A stretch of DNA of 64,000 nucleotides from Chaenocephalus aceratus (taxonomy: Eukaryota > Chordata > Actinopteri > Perciformes > Channichthyidae): the NCBI GenBank assembly GCA_023974075.1, contig CM043801.1, forward strand, positions 558,001 to 622,000. The letters are read 5' to 3'. The position numbers were made by a program, and so were the translations under genes. Every line of letters starts with the position of its first letter. The first letter of the stretch is position 1. A model generated the notes under the pieces. It was not told the origin of the DNA, did no database searches, and saw only the letters and a list, made by a program, of their open reading frames with translations. This document shows, one piece after another, positions 36,380 to 47,549 of this stretch.

Positions 36380-36640
36380 CAAGTCCCAGTACAGACTTAA
36401 AATATGGAATGTGGACTGCTACTTGGAGAGGTCCCAGTTCACCTCCTTGGCCCTGCCGTGGTGCCCTTGAGCAAGGCACTAAACAACCCCCAACCCGCCC
36501 ACTCCCATTTCTCCACGGGCGCTGTACAATAGCTGCCCACTGCTCCTACTACTAGGATGGGTTAAAAGCAGAGAACACATTTCACTGTCTGCTCTGCATG
36601 TGTGACCATTAAAGAGGGTTTCATCCCTCCGATTCTATAG
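36380..36640 (+). mobile_element. SINE/LINE-tail-like fragment
   Basis: Contains gtgcccttgagcaaggcac, gctgcccactgctcctact and ggatgggttaaaagcagaga...tttcactgt, a conserved block found in fish SINEs and LINE 3' ends. The tail after ttaaagagggtttc is short. Only the 3' module is recognisable. Confidence 0.5.
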
Positions 36641-38055
36641 AGAGAAGGACCCCTAGTCAGGGACGACAGCAACTTTAATTCAGGCAGCAGACATCCAAGC
36701 ACCGGAAATCACAACAAGTTGGTGGAATTCATCATCAGAATGTCTGTTGATGCTAGGGGGAGTCAAATAAGTCGCCTGGGGTTAGAACCTCTGTGCTGGG
36801 GTTTGCAATTGCTGAGTTCCATCTAATTCCTAAGATCGATCTTCCAGAGCCCCCGCACGCACACTCTCCTCCGGGTAGAGCAACCCCTGGCAATGGGGGA
36901 ATGGGGACTAATGTCCAATGTTCTTGGTTCTGCCACTTTGAATCATATCCAATGAACAAACCTACACAGACCCTGTAACTTCAAAAATCCACAGGGGCCG
37001 CTCTACTTCCTCATCCACATGTGTTGTACTGAGTTCAGACTGAAGCTTTAGCTTCTACCCCTCGAAGATAAAGTGGCAATAGAAGACAGGCCAGACCGGG
37101 GCTAGTCTGTTAGCATGCTAGTTTCAGTAGCTATACCTGTCAGACAATACAGAAATGACCAATGGGCCCACATCATGCCATATTTAAGTTTATCCAAAAT
37201 TGCAAACATAAAGGGAGCCAGAAGCATCAAAAGCAGAAATGCATAGTAACATTCCATGATTATGATAACATCTCCCATAACATTGTTTTACTTGCTAGAA
37301 AGTTACAAATATACAATTTGTATCCCTGAACACAACACTATCCATAAGGTCCCACAAGACGTTCTGGGCAGAGATCTAATATTCATACATGAATGCATCG
37401 AGGACCATACTGTAGATAATGATACACATATATTTCCTGAATGTGTAACAATGGGCAGTCCAGTCACAGAGGCCTCTCAGTAAGAATCATTTATCTACAG
37501 CATGCTGACACATTTTCTAGATGGTCCCATTTAAGCTGCAGAACAAAGAAGCTTTCTTGGAATCCTTTGTCTATTTAAAAAAATATGTTTTTAATAAATG
37601 ATAATGCATATTTAAAAATTGTTGTTGTCAAATGATTTGCCCCATAGCTTTGTACCTTACCTTGTGGCTGTTTTTTTAAGGGTGATGTACTTGTATGCTT
37701 GGTAGGAGACACAGATACAAGCCATTTAACAAACAATGAGTGTTGTTTTGTTCAGTGTGCAGCAGTAACATTTTAGTTTGAGCCACAGGCTGCTGTGTGT
37801 TGTTAGCAGATAAGTCAAAAAATAAACAAGATATAAGAATGACAGCCAGCTGATGAATATTTAATTATGTCTGCAAATCTACAAACACTTACCTTCTACT
37901 GCAGAGACAAACAGGGCTAGATTCTAGCTCCTGCAGGAGAATAATAGGAATAATTGGTGACGCTTTGGATTGCAGACCGCCAGGTACAGCGTGTTGACTC
38001 GGAGTAAGGGTGTAATCTTCATTCAAATCCCACATCTAAACTTTTTAATCTAGAG
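36641..38055. other. no gene seen
   Basis: No recognisable exon, terminal repeat pair or tandem array. The region is AT-rich, especially 37560-37620. Confidence 0.4.
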
Positions 38056-38059
38056 TTAA

Positions 38060-38265
38060 AGGTCTCCTGTCATTCAAAATGCACTTTTTGATGTGTTTTA
38101 TACATAAATATGTATCCCCGGTGTGTCAGAGAATAAAACCCTCTCTCTTTTCCTCCCACATCTCTAAAAACGGGGGTACAATGACATTTGATGTAATATC
38201 GAAAATGTGGGCTGGCTTTACACCCACGGCCCTATCAGAAACGTCGCTGTATCAGAAATAATGCC
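38060..38265 (+). mobile_element. one end of a TTAA (Kolobok-like) element
   Basis: Starts aggtctcctgtcattcaaaa after ttaa at 38056-38059. It continues with tgcactttttgatgtgtttt, tgtatccccggtgtgtcag and cccacatctctaaaaacggg, all of which occur in the same order in the right end of the THAP element read on the minus strand (59341 down to about 59200). The other end is missing; the sequence passes into a different GC-rich repeat at about 38280. Confidence 0.65.
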
Positions 38266-38279
38266 CAACATTTTAAAAA

Positions 38280-38805
38280 CATTGTAAAACAAAGATGATG
38301 CGGGTCGGGTCGCGGGTGTTGCATAATACATATATTAAAATAATGATAATTTAGTTTAATGTTTAAAATCCTCAGACTTCTCCCCCGCGTGACCGCGCAT
38401 AATCATAACCTCTGCAGCGCATCAATCTGCTTCTGAGTGCGCCACATTCGAAATGGCTGAGGTGAAGCTCTCTATGGAGAATACAGCATTTTCAATAACA
38501 CTTCCTCAAGAGCGAAATCCAACGTCTGGGAGGCTTTTGGTGTCATCCTAGATGGAGAAAATAACCAACATCCCATGCTTTTTGAGACAAATATGCAACT
38601 GCGTGTGTTCATAATTGCACGTTTTCACTGCTCATATATATGCGGGTTCGGGTCGGGTTGCGGATCTTGTGCCGACGGGTCGGGTCGGGTTGCGGAACTA
38701 ATTGGCAATATGTGCGGGTAGCGGGGCGGGTTCGGTATTGCACGTCGCGGGTGCGGGGCGGGAGCGGGTCTTGAAAATCAGACCCGTGCAGGACTCTGTT
38801 CTGCG
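38280..38805 (-). mobile_element. hAT-like GC-rich terminal fragments
   Basis: The stretch starts with gatgcgggtcgggtcgcggg and finishes with repeated gggtcgggtcgggttgcgg, gcgggtgcggggcgggagcg and cagacccgtgcaggactctg. Read on the minus strand this is the cagagtcctgcacgggtctg start of a common fish hAT-type element with cccgctcc subterminal repeats. The middle contains no usable gene. Confidence 0.5.
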
Positions 38806-38820
38806 GTACTTCATACATAT

Positions 38821-38862
38821 GAAGTTAACACAGATGTACCCATGTACATCTGTGTTAACTTC
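38821..38862. repeat. 19-bp-arm perfect hairpin
   Basis: gaagttaacacagatgtac and its exact reverse complement are separated by ccat. It lies just after the hAT-like fragment. A transposon-end remnant or excision product is possible. Confidence 0.85.
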
Positions 38863-39846
38863 TTAATGGGACTGTGTATTGTCATGAATACTATCTCCGC
38901 TTTAGTTGGTCAGGTTGTCACGGCCACAGCTTAGATAATCATATACGCTAGACCCGATACAGTTTGCAAGAACATGAATTGTTTATTCAGATCACATGTT
39001 TAAAGCAATCTAAACCCCCAAACTATGTTTATCAGCTGACATGTTTGGATTCATTCGTCTGAAGTCAATGATATGTTTAATACTTTTTATCAAGCTATTA
39101 CCAAAGAAAATGTATAAATACCACACCACAACTGGACTCCATTGGTTTGCCCCTGGGCCAAACGAGGCAAAGCGGACGCTTTTTCATCGCTCTTCAACAT
39201 CTCTTCCACCCTTTTTTGACTTCAGTTACATTGTTAACACATTTCCATGACACCAGATAATCAAAAAAGTTCACCACCTCAACAAACCTCCACTCTGCAT
39301 CCATTGGGTTCACGGTTTCCTCGGCAACAGACAACAGGCAGTGGGAATAGGCTCAGTAACATCGTCAACCTTCAAATATTATGTATATGAGTGATATTTA
39401 TTATATTTACAGCAGTCAGCAATAAGAACAGCTCCTTATGAGCTCAAACAATAAAGGGCAGAAAGCTTGTTCACAAAGTTGATTATCTTAAATGACCACA
39501 ACTTATGATTAGAAAAGGAACAATTACATCTGTGGAGTCCTGGCTTGAGGTTATTCCAGCTGTGTGTCAAGCCTCTTTTATGTGGAAAATACTTCCGCAA
39601 AGGAAACACAGATATTTCCTCGCTCCGAAAAGCCCCCTTCCCCCTCTATCCTCCAGATGAATTTTAGGAATTGCGCTGTCCTTCAAGACGGAGCGTTGAG
39701 ATTGTGCAAACAAACCACATGAGGGACAAAGAGAATGTTTGTCCAGGACAACAGGGACATGTAACTGCGATGATAAGAGCAAGTTTAGATTTAAATATAA
39801 TGTCCATACTGTAAGTGACTATAACTTGACAAGTGAACAATGAGGC
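38863..39846. other. no gene seen
   Basis: AT-rich DNA without recognisable coding or repeat structure. Confidence 0.4.
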
Positions 39847-39848
39847 TA

Positions 39849-40937
39849 CAGCCGTGGCCAAAAGTTTTGAGAATGACACAAATATAAATGTTCACAAAGT
39901 CTGCTGCCTTAGTTTATAAGATGGCAAAATATACTGCAGAATGTTAATTATGAAGACTAATCAGATGAATTGCAAAGTCCGTCTTTGCTATGAAAATGAA
40001 CTTAATCCCCAAAAGCACATTTGTCATGTCAGTGATTCTCTGGTTAACACAGGTGAGAGTGTTGATGAGGACCAGGCTGGAGATCACTGTGTCTGCTGAT
40101 AGAGTAAGAAGAACAGACTGGAAGCTTTAACAGGAGGGTGGTGTTCGAATCATTGTTCTTCCTCTGTTATCCTGCGAGGAAACATGTGCAGTCATCATTG
40201 CTTTGCACAAAAAGGGCTTCATATTGCTGGTAACATTGCACCTACAGTAAATCAACCATCTCATCAAGAACCTGAGGGAGAGAGGTTCAGTTGTTGTGAG
40301 GAAGGGTTCAGGGCCCCAAGAAGGTCCAGCAAGCACCAGGACCGTCTCCTAAAGTAGATTCAACTGTGGGATCTGAGCACCACCAGTGCAGAGCCTTCTC
40401 GGGAATGTCAGCAGGCAGATGTGAGTGCATCTTTGGAGGATGGCCTTGTGTCGAAAAGAGCAGCAAAGAAGCCATTTTCTCTCCAGGAAAAACCTCAGGG
40501 ACTGATGGAAATTCTGTAAAAAGGTACAGGGATTGGACAGCTGAGGACTGGGGTAAAATCATTTTCTCTTGTTGAATACCCTTGATTATTTGGGGCTTCT
40601 GGAAAACGCCTGTCTGGAGAAGAAAAGGTGAGCGCTACCATCAGTCCTGTGTCATGCCAACAGTAAAGCTTCCTGAGACCATTCATGTGTGTAGTTGCTT
40701 CTCAGCCAAGGGAGTGGGCTCACTCTCAATTGTGCCTAAGAACTCAGTTTGGTGACGAACAATGCCTTTTCCAGCATGATGGAGCTGGTGCCATAAGAGA
40801 TCCATTTCCGGATAGCAAGCCAGAGGATTGAGGAGCAAGGAGACGAGGAGGCACGAAACGAAAACTGAGAAAGGCTATTTTTTAGTTGTATTGTGAACAG
40901 CAATGCCTCTCTTTCTGCATTACCAGAGAGATGTGGG
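39849..40937 (+). pseudogene. Tc1-like transposon, decayed and right-truncated
   Basis: The left end cagccgtggccaaaagtttt after a ta dinucleotide (39847-39848) is the terminal sequence of a widespread fish Tc1 family. Downstream, transposase-derived stretches can be followed in several frames with many stops: the helix-turn-helix region around 40085-40330 and fragments corresponding to the catalytic domain up to 40900. A decayed hAT is inserted at 40946, and no matching right Tc1 end is found after 43695. No functional protein can be made. Confidence 0.65.
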
Positions 40938-41423
40938 CAGAAGAGCAGTGGCGGCGCCAGGGTGTGGCTGGGGTAGGCTATAGTCATACCAATAAATGGC
41001 TTAGCCCTACCTTAACCCGACCATGAAAAATGATGTTAAAGTAAGCATGTTGAGAACACGGATTGCGAAAATCTACCGGTCGTGTCCACAACACACAAAC
41101 TGATCCTGCTGTAACAACAAGTGCACGTTACTGACGCAATATGATTGAGACCATTTGGGCTTATGCTAGAGGGGTGCAAGGAATAGTCTAAGTAGTGGGG
41201 GAGTTTTACACACTAAAGTTGTGGAAATTCTCTTGCGGTATAATATCAGTGCGGCTGCGGTCAGATCAAAATGCCTCCGAATGCAATTTGAATAGACCTA
41301 TAGCCAATCAGAGCAACAAAACGTTGCTGCGTCATGCATTACTGATACGTCACGTTCACAGTGAAAAGTCCCCAAACTCGCGCCGAGTAAATTGCAGACA
41401 GACATTAGAACTTCTATGCTTAA

Positions 41424-43200
41424 TTGTATATTTCGGATCGGATGGATAGATTTGTTCTTAAATGCTCTCGCATTGAGGTACAACAAGTCGAACAGGTGCC
41501 AGAGTCACACGACCCACCTGAAGAGGATGCCAGCCAGCGGGGACCCGATGGGATTGGAGAGGCCAGAGGTGGCGAAGATGAGGAAAATGTGGAGCAGGAA
41601 GCCGCTAACGTGAGCGACATCAGCCAAGGAACTGAGGCTGCTAGCGACATTAGCCAAGGACCAAAACATTAGCCAAGGACCAAAACGTCCAATTAGAAAA
41701 AATTATCCGTCAAGACAGATTGGAAGCCAGCAACGGTCTTTTAATGGGGCCTGGTTTGACACATACAGCTGGGTCGAATATTCAGTTGAAACTGACTCAG
41801 TGTTTTGCTTTGCCTGTCGTCATTTTTTGGGTGCTGGGAAGCAATTCCATTCCAAGCCTGCCTTTACCAATGGATTTAAAAACTGGAAAAATGCAACAGG
41901 AGCTTTCAAAAAACACAACGGGAGTGCAGCAAACAGGTTTGCCATGGAGGCATGGGCTGAATTTAAACAGACAACGAAAGATGGCTCAAGATGGGAAACA
42001 TGCAGGTCATTTAAAACTTGTGAAAGAAAACCGTGAGTACATGAAGGCCGTGGTGATGTCCTTACGTTATACTGCATGTCAAAGCATTGCACAGCGAGGT
42101 CACCGGGAGCAGGAGGGTGAGGAGAACTCGGTTAATAGGGGAAACTTCCGAGAGCTGCTACACTTAATTGGTGAATTTGACGTGACTGTAGCAATGAAAC
42201 TGAACGACAATCCTCAAAATGCTAAATACACACATCAAGATATCCAAAATGAGATTTTCCAGATAATGGCAGATATGGTCCGAAGTGAAATAAGTGCAGA
42301 CATTAGGGAAGCTGAATGTTTCGCCCTAATGGTTGACGAAACCAAAGATGTCAGTAAAAGCGAGTAACTGTCCATCGTTGTACGTTATATAAAAGGAGAA
42401 CAAGTGCGTGAAGAATTCCTGCACTTCAGATGCACAGAGGGCCTGGACGCCGACTCGCTCCTCAGTACCATCAAACAGACGCTCAGCCAATGCAACATCG
42501 ACCCACACATGTGTGTTGGACAGTGTTACGATGGGGCTGCTGTCATGTCGGGATGCAAGAACGGAGTACAGCAGAAGTTTAAAAAGGAGGTGCCAAATGC
42601 TTTGTATATCCACTGCCATGCACACAGATTAAACCTTGTGTTGGTTGATGTGGTCCGCAATGTTGAAGCAGCAGCCTACTTTTTTGAAACTGTACAAATG
42701 CTCTACAACTTCTTCGCCAACTCAGTCACCCATGATATTTTCATAAAGAAACAGAGAGAAATGGAGCCAACTTCACAACCAGTTGAACTTAAGATCGGAA
42801 ACACGCTGGTCATGTCAATATACAGCGCTGTTGGCTATCCGCAAATCACTGCCTGCAGTAAAAGCAACATTTACAGAGATCATGTCTCAGCCCAATGCGC
42901 GGAGGAAAACGGAGGCCAGAGCGGTGAGTGGACTAATTGATGAGCAGTTTGTCTTGCTTCTTACGCTTTTCGAGGATATTTTCCGTGTCACAAAATTCAT
43001 GTCTGACCAGCTCCAATCTCCCAGCCTTGAGCTGTCCTCTGCAATGGACTTGACTGATTCGGTCATAGCGACACTGACAGACAGACGCGCAGAGGAGTCA
43101 TGGAGGGAAATTCAGGACAGAGCAAGCGACCTGTGCACCAAAGCCAATGTAAATCACAAGGAGACACCCGAAAGGAGACAGGCACAGCCTCCTCGACATC
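41424..43200 (+). pseudogene. hAT transposase with TTF-type finger and DUF4371 domain
   Basis: An acidic leader (41424-41672) is followed, after a frame change near 41672, by a TTF-type zinc finger (NYPSRQIGSQQRSFNGAWFD, then VFCFACRHF). Next come a DUF4371-like region (41720-42367), the first catalytic block FALMVDETKDVSKSE followed by an in-frame TAA at 42365-42367, the second block CVGQCYDGAAVMSGCKNG, HCHAHRLNLVL, and after a shift at about 42790 SETRWSCQYTALLAI and later helical sequence. The C-terminal dimerisation domain is replaced by a tctctg microsatellite from 43262. Related host genes are the ZMYM1-like proteins; this copy is inactive. Confidence 0.75.
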
Positions 43201-43261
43201 TACAGGAGTTTGTTGTGGAAGCCCAAATCGAACGCACACCAGTTACAGGCCACCTGTTGTG

Positions 43262-43320
43262 TGCTGTGTCTGTCTCTCTCTGTTTACCTGTGTCTCTCTC
43301 TCTCTCTTCCTCTCTCTCTG

Positions 43321-43353
<33 letters not shown>

Positions 43354-43398
43354 GTCTCTCTCTCTGTCTCTCTCCCTCTCTCTCCCTCTCTCTCTCCG
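43262..43398. repeat. (TCTCTG)n microsatellite
   Basis: About 135 bp of tctctg, ctctctc and gtctc units inside the hAT pseudogene. It generates leucine/serine-rich and arginine/glutamate-rich artificial frames on both strands. Confidence 0.95.
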
Positions 43399-43695
43399 TG
43401 TCAATTCTATATGCCAACTTTTCTTGTTTCTGCCGCTGCGTAGCATATTGTAACAATGTGGAATTAGCAGAATAGGCTATTGTATTGTTTAACTCACACC
43501 TGTTGCTCTCGATGTAATTTAGCTGATAAAAGGAGACTAATAAAAGCCTCACGCGTGGCGTTTCACTGTCAAGGGGTGCGATATAGCGTGTATGTAATTA
43601 CATTACAAATACTGACTCGAGCCCCACCACTGTATGGGTTAGCCCTACCATAAACTACCCAACAAAAATACTCTGGCACCGCCACTGCTGAAGAG

Positions 43696-44460
43696 TAACA
43701 TGTTAGCACACTGTAGGTGTTTATGTGCACTACCTGCTGGTAGTACTGATGGTTTACTAGCTGTTATTATCACACACGACATAATCACTGTGTGTAATGA
43801 GGGAGTCAAGGATAATTATCCGGAGGTACGGATATCTGATGTAATTCTCTGAGTGATGCTCAAGTCAAAGAAAATGTCATGGAATGATCAAGCGCGAGTG
43901 GCGAGCCGTCATAAAGAAATATTAGGCTCAACAAACATTTAGTCAGAAATCGAGAAAACAAAAGCACGACTCAACAAAGTCAGGTTACAAAAAACAGTGT
44001 TTACTTACAAAATAAGAACAGATACAAAAAAATCCAGGCAGAAAATCTAGGGCCGAGTTATGACAGAACACATTCAAGCAAATCAAATACGAATGATAAG
44101 TAGAAAAGGACAACTCAAAACCCTAAGACATCTGCTTGTCTTCATGGGATTTAACCACCATCTGATATCCAATGGTTGTACTTTTCAGACTAAAGGCTAC
44201 AGCAGCATAGTATGCCTTCTAGGTGACTGTATACTGTGTGTTGGACAGCTCTTTCTGAAGAGGTTATCTCCACAGATCATTTCCTGGCTTAGCTACGTGA
44301 TGGATACTATTTCCACAATTCTCTAATGCTTCTTGGTTGCATTAATACATGGATTTTACTTTTAAATAACAGGCATTTCTGATCAAGGACAGGTGCATGT
44401 TGTGGTGTTAATGGTAATATGATGTTTGGGTACACTGAACAAAACGTGGAGTAAGATTTA
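43696..44460. other. no gene seen
   Basis: Right flank of the hAT/Tc1 nest. Nothing recognisable. Confidence 0.4.
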
Positions 44461-44461
44461 C

Positions 44462-44964
44462 GGTAACACTTTATTTTGATAGTCCATAGTTAACACTCTA
44501 TAAGTCATCAGTTGACATTCAACAACACTGTTTCAACAGACAATTAACATGCATTTAACTAACTGCCAGTAGAATATAAGGTACATCTCAAGTGTTGATC
44601 TATAGATTTTACAAAAAGTGTCTGTTGACTGTCAACATATTTTTTGCAACAGGTTATTAACCGATATTCAACCTTACTCTCTGTAGATTGTGTCAACATC
44701 TTCAAAATTGACAATCAACTACTCAAAATTAATCTGTCAGTTGAAAGTCAACAGGGTCATGTCGACTATCTGTTGATAATCTGCTGAGAGTCAAGATGTC
44801 AACTAAAGATTACATTAGTTGATGATCAACAGATAAGCAACTTTAGAGTTTAGTTGACGATCTGTTGATCGTCAACTAAACTAGAATTGACTATCAGTAT
44901 ACTTTTAGTAGGCATTCTCCACTAAGCGTTTGTAGGCATGTGTTAGGACTATCCAATTAAAGTG
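44462..44964. mobile_element. MITE with cacttta TIRs and internal gttgac palindromes
   Basis: Left end ggtaacactttattttgata followed by gtcc. The right end, read in reverse, is cactttaattggatagtcc. The interior repeats gtcaac and gttgac about a dozen times in both orientations. This type of element is common in fish. It is non-coding, and no clear target duplication was established. Confidence 0.6.
44847..44882. repeat. 16-bp-arm hairpin inside MITE
   Basis: agtttagttgacgatc and its exact complement are separated by tgtt. Confidence 0.85.
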
Positions 44965-46100
44965 AAAAACAGTTGAGAACAGTAGAAAGTCTATAACCTA
45001 TCAACAGAACACATGCATTCATCCACTAATGATATGCAACAGACATGGGAATAAAGCGAAATGTTTTGCACAACTGATCACGAACAAGGGATAACTAAAG
45101 TCAATACCAGGCTATAAAGCACAGTAAAACAAACACTATGCAGCAGAGAAAGAAAGCTTTTTTATTTCAAGACACATGGTTATTACTTGATGGTTATTCC
45201 AACTGCATCTGGCTCGCGGGCAACGTATAACTTCATGCCGTGCATCACGAGCCTGTTGCACTTAGACCTCTGCTGTTCCCTGTATATACAAACAAAACAC
45301 TACATTGAGTACAAATCAGGACACACCATGTTTTCCTCAACAACAAAAATTACATCCGTCTTGAAATCATAACGAGACAGTTTACATTAGCTGTTAACAG
45401 ATGGTAACAGAGGTGCTATTCACATGCATTACAAGGGGTTTAAGCCACCAACAAAAAGGCTGGTTTGCAAGAAATGTAACCACATGGTCATGATATTGAT
45501 ATAGTTCATAAAATGTCCCACTACTTATTTTTAACCCCACCTCATGCTCAGAGATTTATATAAAGTGGCACATGGGTCCTAGAATAAAAAGAACAGATGA
45601 TTATTTTAACTTTTATGTTGATAAGAGAGAGCGCAGGCCAGTCTACATTACAGGGCAAAGCACGTCCAAAGGTTCCATGACTGAGTCGATAATGTTTTAA
45701 ATATCCCTTTGAGTGGTGACACTAGTGCTGCATAGTTTACATCTCCATCCCATCTGTGATTAAAAAAATTGAAATTGGTACGTTTACCTGATGCTCGTTA
45801 CATTAGTATGTAAACATAACAGGTCTTGAATTAACCTCTGAAACAATAACTAGTCTGACACACTCAAGGGCTTACCTAATGTGAACTTGGAGTCCATAGC
45901 AGGAGGCAACATGTCTTCAAGAGGAGGTGGGACTGTTTTCTGGGGAGGCAAATAAAAGAACAAAAATAGTTACATGATGAAAATGTAACAATCATTTCAG
46001 TAGAATTCATTAAAACATATTTAATTCAATTAATGGAATCAAACATAATTAAATATAAGTATAATTTAAAACGGTACTGTATTTATATACATTTATAAGG
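44965..46100. other. mostly empty; one exon-like piece on the minus strand
   Basis: No repeat pair or long frame. Two minus-strand segments are preceded by acceptor-like tracts (near 45285 and 45755), and one short piece with both splice sites is listed separately. Confidence 0.35.
45876..45939 (-). other. possible 64-bp exon, function unknown
   Basis: On the minus strand ttgcctccccag precedes an open segment that would read KTVPPPLEDMLPPAMDSKFT and ends ttag|gtaagc, a good donor. Other frames are closed or end in a stop. I do not recognise the peptide, and joining it to the nearest acceptors at about 45755 or 45285 meets a stop within a few codons. It could be a real small exon, a transposase relic or chance. 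Confidence 0.2.
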
Positions 46101-46253
46101 ATGGCATTTATTAAGGATGGTATAGGCTCTGTGCACAAGATGGCGTCTATCAACTTCCGGCGGCTGGGTGTGCGGCCGAGTACTTCCGGTTTGAGTTCAG
46201 AGTTTTTACAGCTTGACAGTTTGACAGTTTGTTATGACACACCGAGAGCAAGA

Positions 46254-47442
46254 ATGAGCGGATTTCGGGGTAAAGAAAAGCGATTGGCCTTCCAGCGTGT
46301 AAGAAAGTCGGCACTACATTGCTGTGTGCCCCTTTGCAGTGGCGTTTTCTCCCGGAGGCCAAGGGAAGCCAGGCTTCCCCTGTTTTTTCGGATTGTAGTT
46401 ATCATTAAAATAAATAAATAAAAACACTTTGTTTTGTTTAGATAATTCTCCTTTGCTGTGTGTTGCTGCCGGCCCGTCTCTCCTCCGTTCTCATTGAGTA
46501 TTTTACAAAGAGTGAAACAAACAGCGCCCCTCTAGATGTTATGGTGAAACAGTAGATTGCACTCACTGTTGCGAGAGGAGGCCAGCCGAATCTGGCTTCC
46601 CTTGGTGAAAAAAAATGGAGGGATTGACCAATCAGATGAGGCCCACGTGATGCCCCTGCCAACCTGTGATTGGTCAGGGCCATGCCAAGGGAAGCCAGCC
46701 GCCTCTTGCTTCCCTTCAGAGGCGGCTGGCGGATGGCGATTTGATTGGACACTGCCATCCAATCAAATCACATCAACATCAGTTTTAATACTGTAACTGT
46801 CATCACCGCCGTTAGAAATGATCAAGCATTATGGAGGATGGAGATTTGGCGTACTTAATCAAACATAACTTTACTAAACTTCCGCTACAGCAGCAACTAA
46901 AAATTAAATCAGATGACAGGCCAATGCCTGCACTCGAGCCCACAGAGGAACACAGAGGAAAAAGGGAGAGAATCGGACGTTCAATGAGGACAATTATGTC
47001 CGCACGGAGTGGCTAACTGGAAGCGCTAAACTTCAGCGTCTATTTTGCTGGCCATGTCTTCTTTTTGCAAGGATCCGTGCTCCCTGAACAATCCTTGTGC
47101 AACTTCAGGATTCATCGACCTTGCCAACCTATCACGGCAATTGAGAGGCACGGTAAATCCAAAAATCACATAAATTGTGTGATTGTCTGCATACATTAAT
47201 ATGTAAAATACTTAAATTAATAAGGAGAGAGTTTCAGCTGGAGAGTGCGTGCGGACCTTTCGGTTAGATAACAGGCGTGTGCAAGTCCTGCATCTGTGTG
47301 ATACAAATGTGTGTAAAATGATACCGGACGCTGTAATCACTCATCTGGTTACGTTATTGAACACCCCCCCGACCCAAAAAATGGGCTTCCCCTACATTTT
47401 TCCCCACACCATGCAATTGCCCCTTTGTACAAATTCGTCCCG
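46254..47442 (+). pseudogene. THAP-domain exon start, split by a hAT
   Basis: An ATG at 46254 opens a basic segment leading to HCCVPLC, the first C-x4-C half of a THAP C2CH zinc-binding DNA domain. At 46337 it is interrupted by a 1083-bp hAT element with an exact target duplication, and resumes at 47428 with TNSSRYQ as THAP proteins do. A LINE/SINE tail then replaces everything from about 47443. The second half of the THAP domain (C-x2-H) is not found. It may be a host gene exon or the start of a THAP-type transposase. The GC-richer 46100-46250 just upstream could be its promoter. Confidence 0.6.
46337..47419 (+). mobile_element. short hAT with exact 8-bp TSD inside the THAP exon
   Basis: Flanked by cccctttg at 46329-46336 and 47420-47427. 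The left end is cagtggcgttttctcccgga; the right end finishes catgcaattg. These are only a weak inverted match, so the ends have diverged. It contains an ATG at 46831 starting EDGDLAYLIKHNF, and later WLTGSAKLQRLFCWPCLLF, a TTF-type finger like that of ZMYM1-like hAT transposases. A stop at 47014 and frame changes break it, and the catalytic part is gone. It also carries an internal gggaagccag repeat in both orientations at 46360-46720. Confidence 0.7.
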
Positions 47443-47535
47443 TTATCAGAATCAGAATCAGAATACCTTTATTAGTCCCACAGAGGGGACATTTTCAGTG
47501 TTACAGCAGGAAAGAGCCACAGACAGCATATCTTA
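47443..47535 (-). mobile_element. LINE/SINE 3' tail
   Basis: On the plus strand: atcagaatcagaatcagaat, then acctttattagtcccacaga and gggg. In reverse this is the cccctctgtgggactaataa...tgattctgattc tail of a common fish retroposon family. It truncates the THAP exon on the right. Confidence 0.65.
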
Positions 47536-47549
47536 CATGCGTTAAGGAG

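Larger units (their letters stand above)
40946..43687 (+). mobile_element. hAT element (DUF4371/ZMYM-like), inserted in the Tc1 relic
   Basis: Ends are cagtggcggcgccaggg on the left and ctctggcaccgccactg on the right, inverted repeats of each other. Flanks cagaagag (40938-40945) and ctgaagag (43688-43695) match at seven of eight positions, as expected for an old 8-bp hAT duplication. Subterminal ggcttagccctacc occurs at both ends (40999 and 43638). The body carries a transposase pseudogene, listed separately. Confidence 0.8.

Noticed and set aside
43154..43552. Arginine/glutamate-rich and serine/leucine-rich frames
   Set aside because: Translations of the tctctg microsatellite.
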